A stretch of DNA of 64,000 bases from Ectopseudomonas mendocina (GTDB lineage: Bacteria; Pseudomonadota; Gammaproteobacteria; Pseudomonadales; Pseudomonadaceae). The position numbers and the translations under genes are program-made. Positions 8,041 through 17,165 of the stretch are shown here, in pieces. The notes below the pieces were generated by a model that ran no database searches, was not told the origin of the DNA, and was given only the letters and a program-made list of their open reading frames with translations. The stretch's first letter is position 1; each line of letters opens with the position of its first letter. The DNA is taken from assembly GCF_016008875.1 (NCBI RefSeq), contig NZ_JADTQG010000005.1:62001-126000 (forward strand), given 5' to 3'.

Positions 8041-9228
8041 TTAGCCGCGATAGGCCTCGAACAGCCCCGTGGCGCCCATGCCGCCACCGACGCACATGGT
8101 GACGATGCCGTAGCGCAGCTCGCGGCGTTGCAGCTCGCGCACCAGGTGGCCGACCTGACGCGAGCCGGTCATGCCGAAGGGATGGCCGATAGAGATGGAG
8201 CCGCCGTTGACGTTGTATTTCTCGTTGTCGATCTCGAGCTTGTCGCGGCAGTACAGGCACTGCGAGGCAAAGGCTTCGTTGAGCTCCCACAGGTCGATAT
8301 CGTCAACCGACAGGCCCTTGGCCTTGAGCAGCTTGGGCACCGAGAACACCGGGCCGATGCCCATTTCGTCAGGCTCGCAACCGGCCACGGTGAAGCCGCG
8401 GAAATAGGCCTTGGGCTTGAGGCCCAGCTCCAGCGCCTTATCCAGGCTCATCACCAGGGTCATGGAGGCGCCGTCGGACAGCTGCGAGGCGTTGCCGGCC
8501 GTCACGCTGCCAGCCGGGTCGAACGCCGGCTGCAGCTTGGCCAGGGATTCCAGGGTGGTGTCCGGGCGGTTGCAGTCATCCGCCTCGACCACGCCGTCGA
8601 CGATCTTCTTCTCGCCGGTGGCCTTGTCTTCGACCTGATACTTCACCGACATCGGTACGATTTCGTCGGCGAACAGGCCCTCGGCCTGAGCGCGAGCGGT
8701 GCGCTGCTGGCTCTGTAGGGCGTAGGCGTCCTGGGCCTCGCGGCTGATGCCGTAGCGGTTGGCGACGATCTCGGCGGTCTTGCCCATGGGATAGTAGATG
8801 CCGGGGTTGTCCTGCTGCAGCAGCGGGTTGAACAGGTTGTCCATGTTCATGCTTTTCAGGGTCATGGTGATGGACTCGACGCCGCCGGCGACGATGATGT
8901 CGCTGCAGCCGGATGCCACCTGGTTGGCAGCGATGGCGATGGCCTGCAGGCCCGAGGAGCAGAAGCGGTTCAGCGTCATGCCCGCCACCGGATTGCCCAG
9001 GCGCGAGAGCACGGCGACGTTGCGGCCGATGTTCATGCCCTGCGCGCCCTCGTTGGAGCCGGCGCCGACGATGCAGTCATCGACCAGCTTCGGGTCGATG
9101 CCGTTGCGCGCCAGCAGCGCATCGACGCAGTGAGCGGCCATGTCGTCCGGCCGGGTCATATTGAACTTGCCGCGGAAGGACTTGGCCAGGCCAGTCCGCA
9201 CGCTATCGACGATCACCACTTCACGCAT
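8041..9228 (-). CDS. Acetyl-CoA C-acyltransferase (thiolase)
   Basis: A 395-residue thiolase that cleaves 3-ketoacyl-CoA or condenses acetyl-CoA. All catalytic elements are present: the acyl-accepting cysteine in LNRFCSSGLQA (about residue 88), the histidine in GHPFGMTGSRQ (about 350) and the C-terminal cysteine in CVGGGMGA. The NEAF box appears in LWELNEAFASQ. ATG 9228 was chosen because MREVVIVDSVRTGLAKS is the standard thiolase start. It stands alone on the minus strand with no beta-oxidation partner beside it, so whether it acts in fatty-acid degradation or acetoacetyl-CoA formation is open. Confidence 0.93.
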   Translation of the reverse strand: MREVVIVDSVRTGLAKSFRGKFNMTRPDDMAAHCVDALLARNGIDPKLVDDCIVGAGSNEGAQGMNIGRNVAVLSRLGNPVAGMTLNRFCSSGLQAIAIAANQVASGCSDIIVAGGVESITMTLKSMNMDNLFNPLLQQDNPGIYYPMGKTAEIVANRYGISREAQDAYALQSQQRTARAQAEGLFADEIVPMSVKYQVEDKATGEKKIVDGVVEADDCNRPDTTLESLAKLQPAFDPAGSVTAGNASQLSDGASMTLVMSLDKALELGLKPKAYFRGFTVAGCEPDEMGIGPVFSVPKLLKAKGLSVDDIDLWELNEAFASQCLYCRDKLEIDNEKYNVNGGSISIGHPFGMTGSRQVGHLVRELQRRELRYGIVTMCVGGGMGATGLFEAYRG

Positions 9229-9355
9229 GACGCACCTCGTTGTTATTGGATGGCGAATGGCGTGAAGATAAATCCAGTCCATAGCTGGGCGCGACCATCA
9301 TTGATCTGGCGTATACGAAGCGATCCCGAGCGCTATCCCGATCCCGCCCTGCCCG

Positions 9356-9494
9356 TGTAGGAGCGAATTCATTCGCGATCCTCGTGTGCGCTTTCGCGAA
9401 TGAATTCGCTCCTACAGATCGGGACAAAGGCATCGCGGCTGAAGCCGCTCCTACAGAAGAGGTCCATCCATCCGTAGGAGCGGCTTTCGGCTCG
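9356..9494. repeat. Cluster of four REP elements, including an inverted REPIN-like pair
   Basis: Four copies of a Pseudomonas REP sequence occupy the gap between two genes. Copy 1 (+, 9356-9378) begins TGTAGGAGCGAATTCATTCG. Copy 2 (-, 9394-9416) is its mirror and forms a REPIN-like pair with a 15-base spacer. Copy 3 (-, 9433-9455) and copy 4 (+, 9474-9494) carry the GGCT-type core GTAGGAGCGGCT. Such units are mobilised by REP-associated tyrosine transposases elsewhere in the genome; none is in this window. The rest of the 9229-9551 gap shows no gene. Confidence 0.88.
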
Positions 9495-9551
9495 GGCATC
9501 CTGTTTCGCTCTACCTCCTGCATCCATGCAGTCGCAGCCGCGATTAAAGCC

Positions 9552-11039
9552 TCAATCCCTGGCGAACGCCGCCTCGATGGCCTCATTGATGGTGCGCAAC
9601 ACCTTGACCCGGGCGAAGCGCTTGTCATTGGCTTCGATCATCGTCCAGGGCGCGATCTCGGTGCTGGTGCGGTCGACCATGTCGCCCACTGCATCGGCGT
9701 AGTCGTCCCACTTGTCGCGGTTGCGCCAGTCTTCTTCGGTGATCTTGAAGCGCTTGAACGGGATCTGCTCGCGCTCCTTGAAGCGCTCCAGCTGCGTCTG
9801 CTGGTCGATGGCCAGCCAGAACTTCACCAGAATCACCCCGGCGTTGGTCAGTTGCTCCTCGAAATCGTTGATTTCGCCATAGGCGCGCAGCCAGTCGGCC
9901 TGACTGCAGAAGCTCTCGATCCGCTCCACCAGCACGCGGCCGTACCAGCTGCGGTCGAAGATGGTGAAATGCCCGCGCGCCGGAATGTGCCGCCAGAAGC
10001 GCCAGAGATAAGGCTGGGCGCGCTCTTCTTCGGTCGGCGCCGCCACCGGCACGATGCGGTACTGGCGCGGGTCAAGCGCGCCGGTCACACGGCGGATGGC
10101 GCCGCCCTTGCCGGCGGCATCGTTGCCTTCGAACACGGCGATCAGCGCGTGCTTGCGCATGCGCTTGTCGCGCATCAGGCCGGATAGTCGCGCCTGCTCG
10201 GTGGCCAACTGCTCCTTGTACTCCTCCTTGCTCAGGGCCTGGGTCATGTCCAGGCTGGTCAGCAGGCCGCGGTTGTCCAGGCTGGAGGCCAGCGGCGCCG
10301 CATGCGGCTGCAGCTTCGAGCGCTGTGGATTGGCCAGGGCCGCTTGCAGGCCTTCGAGCAGAATGCGCCCAACGGTCAGGCTGCGGTAGTAGTGATCGAC
10401 GCCCTCGACCACGTACCAGGGCGCGTAGTCGCGGCTGGTACGGCGCAGCACGCGCTCGCCGTGGCGCACGAACTTGTCATAGGTCTTCGATTGCTGCCAG
10501 TCCAGCGGGCTGATGCGCCAGCTGTGCAGCGGATCGTCCTTGAGCGCTTCGAGGCGCGCCTTCATCTGCTGCTTGGACAGGTGGAACCAGAACTTGAAGA
10601 TCAGCGCGCCCTCGTCGCAAAGCATGCGCTCCAGGCGCTCGGCGCCGTCGATGGCCTGATCCAGCACGGCGTCCTTGAACTTGCCATGGACTCGCCCCTG
10701 CAGCATCTGGCTGTACCAGTTGCCGAAGAACACGCCCATGCGCCCTTTCGGCGGCAGCTGTCGCCAGTAGCGCCAGGCCGGTGGCCGCGCCAGTTCCTCG
10801 TCGGTCTGCAGATCGAAGGTGCTGACCTGGATCAGCCGCGGGTCCATCCACTCGTTGAGCAGCTTCACCGTCTCGCCCTTGCCGGCACCCTCGACCCCGT
10901 TGATCAGTACGATCACCGGGAAGCGCGCCTGTTGCTTGAGCTCGTACTGAGCCTCCAGCAACGCCTCGCGCAGCGCCGGCTCTTCGGCGTCGAACGTGGC
11001 CTTGTCGATACTGCGGCCGATTTCGGCGGATTCGAACAT
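9552..11039 (-). CDS. pap: Polyphosphate:AMP phosphotransferase (two-domain PPK2)
   Basis: A 495-residue duplicated PPK2-family kinase that moves phosphate from polyphosphate to AMP to make ADP. Each half carries its own Walker A loop: GVEGAGKGETVK near residue 50 and GNDAAGKGGAIRR near residue 300. Each also has a lid-type aspartate/arginine segment (FGNWYSQMLQGRV and FDRSWYGRVLVER). The length and duplicated layout match the class II two-domain enzymes of Pseudomonas and Acinetobacter (PA3455-like). It is cytoplasmic, stands alone, and is divergent from mnmC across about 145 bp. Confidence 0.92.
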   Translation of the reverse strand: MFESAEIGRSIDKATFDAEEPALREALLEAQYELKQQARFPVIVLINGVEGAGKGETVKLLNEWMDPRLIQVSTFDLQTDEELARPPAWRYWRQLPPKGRMGVFFGNWYSQMLQGRVHGKFKDAVLDQAIDGAERLERMLCDEGALIFKFWFHLSKQQMKARLEALKDDPLHSWRISPLDWQQSKTYDKFVRHGERVLRRTSRDYAPWYVVEGVDHYYRSLTVGRILLEGLQAALANPQRSKLQPHAAPLASSLDNRGLLTSLDMTQALSKEEYKEQLATEQARLSGLMRDKRMRKHALIAVFEGNDAAGKGGAIRRVTGALDPRQYRIVPVAAPTEEERAQPYLWRFWRHIPARGHFTIFDRSWYGRVLVERIESFCSQADWLRAYGEINDFEEQLTNAGVILVKFWLAIDQQTQLERFKEREQIPFKRFKITEEDWRNRDKWDDYADAVGDMVDRTSTEIAPWTMIEANDKRFARVKVLRTINEAIEAAFARD

Positions 11040-11184
11040 GCAGAAAACCTCCCTGGAATGATCGTTAAAGCGTAATGGATCGGCCGCGACTTTGCCTGGC
11101 GGCAGCTCGCCACGGTTTGACCTGCGCCGGGTAAACCGCGTGCGCAGCGGTTAGAATCGCCACCTGTTTTATCGGGATGCAATC

Positions 11185-13146
11185 ATGTCCGACGTCCACA
11201 ACGCCCAGCTCGACTGGGACGAACACGGCCAGCCGCTGTCGCGCAGCTATGGCGATGTGTACTTCTCCCGCGCCAACGGCCTGGCGGAAACCCGTCACGT
11301 CTTCCTCGCCCACAACCGCATCATCGAGCGCTGCCTGGCCTTGCCGGCAGGTGGACGACTGGTGATCGGCGAAACCGGCTTCGGCACCGGGCTCAACTTC
11401 CTCTGCGCCTGGCAGGCCTTCGCCGAGCATGCCCCGAGTGACGCGCGGCTGCATTTCGTCAGCGTGGAGAAATTCCCGTTGGCCCTGGCGGATCTGCAGC
11501 GCGCCCTGGCCCTGTGGCCGGAGCTTGCGCCCTACGCCGAGCAACTGCTGGCGCAGTACCGCGCCATCCACCCTGGTTTCCAGCGCCTGGTGCTCGATGG
11601 CGGCCGCGTGGTGCTGACGCTGATGATCGGCGATGTGCTCGAATGCCTGCCGCAACTCGATGCCAAGGTCGATGCCTGGTTCCTCGACGGTTTCGCCCCG
11701 GCAAAGAACCCGGAGATGTGGACGGACGCCCTGTTCACCGAACTGGCAAGACTGTCGGCGCCCGGCGCCACGCTGGCCACCTTCACCAGCGCCGGTTTCG
11801 TTCGTCGCGGGCTGATCGCGGCGGGCTTTGCCGTGGTGCGAGTCAAGGGCTTCGGCCACAAGCGCGAGATGCTGGCCGGCCCCTTCCAGCCGCAGCAGAT
11901 GCAGCGCACGGCGCCCTGGTTCGCGCGACCGAGATTGGCGACAGGCGAACGCCAGGCCGTGGTAATCGGCGCCGGCCTCGCCGGTTGCGCCACCGCCGCC
12001 AGCCTGGCCGCACGCGGCTGGCGCGTCACCCTGCTGGAGCGCCATGACGATGTCGCCCGCGAGGCTTCAGGCAACCCCCAAGGCGTGCTCTACCTGAAAC
12101 TGTCGGCCCATGGCACCGCGCTGTCGCGGCTGATCGTCGCCGGTTTTGGCCATACCCGCCGCGTGCTCGAACGCCTGCAGCGCGGCGTCGATTGGGATGC
12201 CTGCGGCGTGCTGCAGCTGGCCTTCGACGCCAAGGAAGCCGAGCGCCAAGCCAAACTGGCCGCGGCCTTCCCGAATGACCTGCTGCATGTACTGACGAAG
12301 GATGAAGCCGAGCAACACGCCGGCATCGGCCTGCCAGCCGGTGGTCTGTTCTACCCGGATGCCGGCTGGGTGCACCCGCCCGCGCTGTGCCGGCAACTGG
12401 TGCAACATCCGTTGATCGAGCTGCGTCCCTATCAGGAGGCACTGAGCCTGAGTCGGCAGGATGATCGCTGGTGCGTCGACGGGCAGAACGGCGTACTGGC
12501 CGAGGCGCCCGTGCTGGTATTGGCCTGCGCCGCCGAAATAGGCCTCTTGCTGCCGGAAGCGCACCTGCCGCTGAAGCGTATTCGTGGGCAGATCAGCCGT
12601 CTGCCCGCCAACGAGGCCAGCGGCGCACTACGCACGGTGGTCTGCGCCGAAGGTTACGTTGCACCGCCGCGCAGCGGCGAACACACCCTGGGCGCGAGCT
12701 TCGACTTCCATAGCGATGATCTGGAGCCCAGCGTGGCCGAGCACGCCGGCAACCTCGAGCTGCTACGGGAGATTTCTCTCGATCTGGCCGAGCGGCTCGA
12801 TACGCAATCGCTCGACCCAGCAATGCTGCAAGGCCGCGCAGCGTTCCGCTGCACCAGCCCGGACTACCTGCCATTGGTAGGCCCGCTGGCCGAGCAGCAG
12901 GCCTTCAACGAGGCCTACGCCGTGCTGACCAAGGACGCCCGCCAGGTGCCGGAAGCGCCCTGCCCCTGGCTGGATGGCCTGTACATCAACAGCGGCCATG
13001 GCTCGCGCGGTTTGATCACCGCGCCGCTGTCGGGCGAGCTGATCGCCGCCTGGCTGGAGGACGAGCCGCTGCCGGTGCCACGCGACGTTGCCGAGGCCAG
13101 CCACCCCAATCGCTTTATGCTGCGCAAGCTGATTCGTGGGAGCTAA
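11185..13146 (+). CDS. mnmC: Bifunctional tRNA mnm5s2U biosynthesis protein MnmC
   Basis: A 653-residue fusion that finishes 5-methylaminomethyl-2-thiouridine at wobble position 34 of tRNA. The N-terminal methyltransferase part (about residues 1-245) has the SAM loop IGETGFGTGLNFL and the catalytic region WFLDGFAPAKNPEMW. The C-terminal FAD-dependent oxidoreductase part (about 255-650) has VVIGAGLAGCATAASLAARG, which removes the carboxymethyl group. The final FAD-contact region is INSGHGSRGLITAPL. The length is normal for the family. It is transcribed alone and converges on the EamA transporter. Confidence 0.95.
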   Translation: MSDVHNAQLDWDEHGQPLSRSYGDVYFSRANGLAETRHVFLAHNRIIERCLALPAGGRLVIGETGFGTGLNFLCAWQAFAEHAPSDARLHFVSVEKFPLALADLQRALALWPELAPYAEQLLAQYRAIHPGFQRLVLDGGRVVLTLMIGDVLECLPQLDAKVDAWFLDGFAPAKNPEMWTDALFTELARLSAPGATLATFTSAGFVRRGLIAAGFAVVRVKGFGHKREMLAGPFQPQQMQRTAPWFARPRLATGERQAVVIGAGLAGCATAASLAARGWRVTLLERHDDVAREASGNPQGVLYLKLSAHGTALSRLIVAGFGHTRRVLERLQRGVDWDACGVLQLAFDAKEAERQAKLAAAFPNDLLHVLTKDEAEQHAGIGLPAGGLFYPDAGWVHPPALCRQLVQHPLIELRPYQEALSLSRQDDRWCVDGQNGVLAEAPVLVLACAAEIGLLLPEAHLPLKRIRGQISRLPANEASGALRTVVCAEGYVAPPRSGEHTLGASFDFHSDDLEPSVAEHAGNLELLREISLDLAERLDTQSLDPAMLQGRAAFRCTSPDYLPLVGPLAEQQAFNEAYAVLTKDARQVPEAPCPWLDGLYINSGHGSRGLITAPLSGELIAAWLEDEPLPVPRDVAEASHPNRFMLRKLIRGS

Positions 13147-13186
13147 TAGACGTTGCGCGCGGCGCACTCTTCCGGGTTGACCGCGC

Positions 13187-14080
13187 TTAGGCTCTGGCCT
13201 CGGTAAGCACTGGCTTCGGCTTACGAAATACCAGCACGTTGCCCAGCATCACCAGCCCGAGGCCGAGCAGCGCCGGGGCCGTCCATTGGTAGCCCTCGGC
13301 GAACACCGAAATGTTCAGCGCCACCACCGGGAACAGCACCGTGCAGTAGGCTGCGCGCTCCGGGCCCATGCGTCCGACCAGAGTCAGGTAAGCAGTAAAG
13401 CCAATCACCGAGCCGGGAATCGCCAGATACAGCAGCGAGCCGACATAGCGCGCGTTCCATTCGAAGGCGAACGGCGTGCCGCTGACCAGGCAGATACCCA
13501 CCAGCATCAGCGCGCCATAGAGCATGCCCCAGGCATTGGTGGTCAGCGGCTTGAGCCCGGCCTTCTGCTGCAGGCTCGAGAGCATGTTGCCGGCCGAGAA
13601 GAACAGCGTGCCGCACAGCGCCAGGCCGATGCCCAGCAGGCTTTCGCGGCTGGTTTCATGCCCGGCCAGTTCAGGCCAGAACAGCAGGCCAAGACCGGCC
13701 AGCCCCAGCCCGCCGCCGAGCAGCACATTGGCAGCGATGCGCTGCTTGAAGAATAGCCGCGCATTGATCGCATTCCACAGGGTAGCGGTAGAGAAGATCA
13801 CTGCGATCAGGCCGCTGGGTATCCACTGGCTGGCGGTGTAGAAACATAGGAAATTAAGGCAGAACAGGCATAGCCCCTGCAACAGGCAGATGCCCTTACC
13901 ACGGCGATCCAGCGGCTGCAGGCGGCCGCTGAACCAGAGCATGGCGAACAGCACGGCCGAAGCCAATGCGAAGCGATAGGCGATGGAGGCGGCTACGGCC
14001 ACCTCGCCCATCTGCAGTTTGATGGCGATCCAGGTCGTGCCCCAGATCAGTACGGTAAGCAGGTAAAGCGACAGGTTCAT
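13187..14080 (-). CDS. EamA/DMT-family transporter
   Basis: A 297-residue inner-membrane protein with ten predicted hydrophobic segments arranged as two EamA repeats. The beginning MNLSLYLLTVLIWGTTWIAI is characteristic of drug/metabolite transporters. The second repeat starts around residue 150 with LLGIGLALCGTLFFSAGNML, and the protein ends in a short basic tail (RKPKPVLTEARA). The substrate is unknown. GGAGGATGCC precedes the start. It is divergent from the UvrD-like helicase and converges on mnmC with no obvious terminator in the 40-bp gap. Confidence 0.88.
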   Translation of the reverse strand: MNLSLYLLTVLIWGTTWIAIKLQMGEVAVAASIAYRFALASAVLFAMLWFSGRLQPLDRRGKGICLLQGLCLFCLNFLCFYTASQWIPSGLIAVIFSTATLWNAINARLFFKQRIAANVLLGGGLGLAGLGLLFWPELAGHETSRESLLGIGLALCGTLFFSAGNMLSSLQQKAGLKPLTTNAWGMLYGALMLVGICLVSGTPFAFEWNARYVGSLLYLAIPGSVIGFTAYLTLVGRMGPERAAYCTVLFPVVALNISVFAEGYQWTAPALLGLGLVMLGNVLVFRKPKPVLTEARA

Positions 14081-14228
14081 GGCATCCTCCGAAAACTAAG
14101 TCCAGTCTGAAACCCGTACGCACCGAGCGCTTGCACAAAGTTGCGCATTTATCGAAGCGCCACCCTTGTCTGCCATCGCGCCCCAGGGCTTATCATTCCC
14201 GTTTTGCCAGCCAGGTCATCACCGCCGC

Positions 14229-16142
14229 ATGCTTTCCGCCGTAGCGCGCTACAAACAACTGCTTTCCAGCGCCCTTGCGCGCTACTTCCCCCGCACCACC
14301 GCCTACCTGCGCGCCGAGCGCGAAGCTGCGCAGCCGCGCAAGCCCGTCCGCAAACAGGCCAAAAAGAAGTCCACCGCCAACAAGAAAGGCAGCAGTCGCA
14401 AGGCCCCCAGCGGCAAGCCTGGCCCCGCCGGCATCTATCCCGCCACCCGCCTGAAGATCGAAGATGCCCAGGTGCAGGCGATGCGCGAGCGCGTGGCCGA
14501 GGCGGTAAGCACCGGGCTGATCGGCGCACCGTCGGAGGAGCAGTGGGCGATGATCCTCTGCCGCGCGCCGCTGGCGCGCATCTTCGCCGGCGCCGGCTCG
14601 GGCAAGTCGAGCACCCTGGTGCTGCGCGTGGTGTTCCTGCTCTGCCACCTGGACATCGAGCCGAAACGCCTGACGGTAATCTCCTTCACCAACGCCTCCT
14701 GCCACGAGCTGCGCGAGCGCCTGCAACGCCTGCTCGACTTCTGGCACTACCCGCACGATGCGCGCCAGTGCGTACGCACCTTCCACGCCGCCATGGCGAC
14801 GCTGGCCAAGGAAAGCCTGGGCAACCCGCGCTGGTTCGAGCAACTTGACGAGCCCGGCGACGAACCGGACAACCCGCTCGCAGGCACGCGCCTGCGCCCA
14901 GCGCAGCAGCGCCTGCTCAAGCAGGCCTACCAGAACGCCTACGCCGACGACGCGCGATTTCGCGCCCTGACTCACCGCCTGCTCAAACTGCCAGCACCCG
15001 AAGAGCCGCCTCAGGGCAAGGCCAGAGCGCCACTGGACGCCTGCAAGCTGCCCGGTGAATTCGCCGCTCTGCCGCTGTTCGAGCTGCTGCACGGGCAGAT
15101 CGAATTCGCCGAGAGCCTGGGCATCCGTCTCGACCGCCTGGACGTGAAAGCCCTGGGCTGCGGCCCCCGCGAGCGCGATTTCATCGAGGCCATGCAGCGC
15201 TTCCACCAGCACTTCAGCGCCCTGCTGCACAGCCAGGGGTTGATCAGTTTCAACGGCGCATTCGCGCAGTTGAGCGAGCGCCTGAGCAGCGACGGCGGCA
15301 AACCCGGCCCCGCCCTGCTCGCCTTGAGTCACTTGCTGATCGACGAATTCCAGGACATCTCGCCGCAGATCGTGCTGTGGTTGCAGGCCGTGCATCGTCG
15401 CCTGCACGCTGCGGGCGAGCGTATCAGCCTGATGGCCATCGGCGATGACTGGCAATCGATCTACGGCTGGCGCGGCAGCTCGCCGGAGCTGTTCATCGAT
15501 TTCGACCGGCACTTCCCCAGCCGCGGACGCGGCAAGAGCACTACTCTGCTGCTGGGCACCAACTACCGCAGCATTGAGCCGGTGATCCGCGATGGCGAAA
15601 AAGTGCTGGCCGAAGTGCACAACAAGCAGGCCAAGACCTGCGTCGCGGCCAGGGCAATGCAACCGGGCGACCACGGCGTCAAGCTGATCCAGCGCTTCGA
15701 CCTGGCCAACGGCCTGCCGCGCTTGCTCGAAGAAATCCGCGCGCAATGCGCCCATGTCGCCAGCCGCTCCGGCGCCGATCGCACCGCCGTGCTACTGCTC
15801 AGCCGACGCAACGAGCCGCTGCAGCAAGTACGCGCACAACTGGACAAGACGCTGCCGGTCAAGGCCCTGACCATCCACCGTGCCAAGGGCCTGCAGGCCG
15901 AGGTGGCGATCATCCTCGACGACTGCCTGCCTGTGGACAAACACCCGCTGCGCAACGCCCTGTACGCCCAGAGCGGTTTCTTCGCCGGCAGCTACGACCA
16001 GGCCATGCAGGACGAAACCCGGCGTCTGGCCTACGTGGCCATCACCCGCGGCGTAAGCCGGGTGCTGTGGTACACGCGCAAGGCCCAAGGCGCCACGCAG
16101 TGCTTGGCAGCGAGCCGGCCAATCGCGCAAGCTGAGGGCTGA
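14229..16142 (+). CDS. UvrD/Rep-like superfamily 1 DNA helicase
   Basis: A 637-residue ATP-dependent helicase. Visible motifs are I (FAGAGSGKSSTLVLR, near residue 125), Ia (TVISFTNASCHELRERL), II (LLIDEFQDISPQ), III (GDDWQSIYGWRGSS), IV (GTNYRS), V (LTIHRAKGLQAEVAIIL) and VI (TRRLAYVAITRG). A lysine/arginine-rich N-terminal stretch (KPVRKQAKKKSTANKKG) precedes the core and may bind nucleic acid. ATG 14229 was preferred over a TTG at 14166. The protein is shorter than UvrD or Rep and stops soon after motif VI, so it lacks their C-terminal extension. Its DNA-repair or replication role is not specified by the context. Confidence 0.88.
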   Translation: MLSAVARYKQLLSSALARYFPRTTAYLRAEREAAQPRKPVRKQAKKKSTANKKGSSRKAPSGKPGPAGIYPATRLKIEDAQVQAMRERVAEAVSTGLIGAPSEEQWAMILCRAPLARIFAGAGSGKSSTLVLRVVFLLCHLDIEPKRLTVISFTNASCHELRERLQRLLDFWHYPHDARQCVRTFHAAMATLAKESLGNPRWFEQLDEPGDEPDNPLAGTRLRPAQQRLLKQAYQNAYADDARFRALTHRLLKLPAPEEPPQGKARAPLDACKLPGEFAALPLFELLHGQIEFAESLGIRLDRLDVKALGCGPRERDFIEAMQRFHQHFSALLHSQGLISFNGAFAQLSERLSSDGGKPGPALLALSHLLIDEFQDISPQIVLWLQAVHRRLHAAGERISLMAIGDDWQSIYGWRGSSPELFIDFDRHFPSRGRGKSTTLLLGTNYRSIEPVIRDGEKVLAEVHNKQAKTCVAARAMQPGDHGVKLIQRFDLANGLPRLLEEIRAQCAHVASRSGADRTAVLLLSRRNEPLQQVRAQLDKTLPVKALTIHRAKGLQAEVAIILDDCLPVDKHPLRNALYAQSGFFAGSYDQAMQDETRRLAYVAITRGVSRVLWYTRKAQGATQCLAASRPIAQAEG

Positions 16143-16162
16143 TCGGCACTTCGGGCATTCCC

Positions 16163-17059
16163 ATGGACAAACTGCTGGCTCTGCGCACCTTCGTCGCCAC
16201 CGTTCGCTGCGGTGGTTTTTCCGCCGCGGCGCGGCAACTGGGGCTGGCCACCTCATCGGTGACTCGCGCGGTCAATGCCCTGGAACAGGAGCTGGGCTGC
16301 GTGCTGCTCAACCGCAACACGCGGCAGATCAGCGTCAGCGAGGCCGGGCGAGACTACTTCGAGCGCGCCCTGGCCATCCTCGATGCGCTGGACGAAGCAG
16401 ACGCTGCCGTGGCCGATAGCGGCGGCGATGTGCGCGGTCGGCTGGCCGTAAGCGTGCCGGTAGAGTTCGCCCGCCGGCTGATCGCACCGCGCCTGGGCGA
16501 ATTGCTCGAACGACACCCACAACTGGAACTGACCCTGCGCGTGACCGACGAGGTGGTCGACCTGCTCAGTCAGCGCATTGACGTTGCCCTACGCCTGGGC
16601 TCGTCGATCACCAGCGACGATCTGGTCAGCCAGCGGGTCGGCAGCTTTCGCCGCTGGCTGGTGGCGAGCCCGCAATACCTCGCGCGCACGCCTGCCATCG
16701 AGCACCCCGAGGCGCTGCAGACCCATGCCTGCCTGCAGTTCGATTACGGCCAACCGACCCGCTACTGGCGCTTCGAGCAGGACGGCGAACTGCTTCAGGT
16801 TCCGGTAACCGGCCGCCTGCTGAGCAACAACGCCGACATCTTGCGCCAGGCGGCGCTGGCCGGTCAGGGCGTAGCCCTGCTGGCCGACTGGCTGGTGCGC
16901 GAAGACGTCGCCAGCGGCCAGCTGCTGCGTCTGCTGCCCGAGCATGAGGTCGCCCCAGGCCCACACGACGGAGCCATCCACCTGCTGTACCTGCCCAACC
17001 ATCGCGGCTCTAAACGCATCGCCGCGTTCACGGCGTTTCTACAAACGGTACTGGAGTGA
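16163..17059 (+). CDS. LysR-type transcriptional regulator
   Basis: A 298-residue LysR regulator of the CrgA-like group, with winged helix at residues 1-60 (MDKLLALRTFVATVRCGGFS, LATSSVTRAVNALEQELG) and effector domain from about 90. It lies 106 bp upstream of, and in the same direction as, the old yellow enzyme and MFS genes, so control of that pair by an electrophile or antibiotic-like ligand is plausible but unproven. ATG 16163 follows the helicase stop by 20 bp. Confidence 0.9.
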   Translation: MDKLLALRTFVATVRCGGFSAAARQLGLATSSVTRAVNALEQELGCVLLNRNTRQISVSEAGRDYFERALAILDALDEADAAVADSGGDVRGRLAVSVPVEFARRLIAPRLGELLERHPQLELTLRVTDEVVDLLSQRIDVALRLGSSITSDDLVSQRVGSFRRWLVASPQYLARTPAIEHPEALQTHACLQFDYGQPTRYWRFEQDGELLQVPVTGRLLSNNADILRQAALAGQGVALLADWLVREDVASGQLLRLLPEHEVAPGPHDGAIHLLYLPNHRGSKRIAAFTAFLQTVLE

Positions 17060-17165
17060 CCCATTGCGCAACGCGCAATACAGCGTTGCCGGCGCGCTGG
17101 ATTATCCTTACTCCGCTCTCTCCCTAACCTTGAGTCTCCAGGCCAAACCACCACGGAGACTTCAG

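Noticed and set aside
14166..14228. Upstream TTG start of the helicase
   Set aside because: Adds 21 residues with no family resemblance and a rare start codon; ATG 14229 preferred.
14193..15755. 520-codon minus-strand frame inside the helicase gene
   Set aside because: It is the shadow of the helicase, which carries all superfamily 1 motifs.
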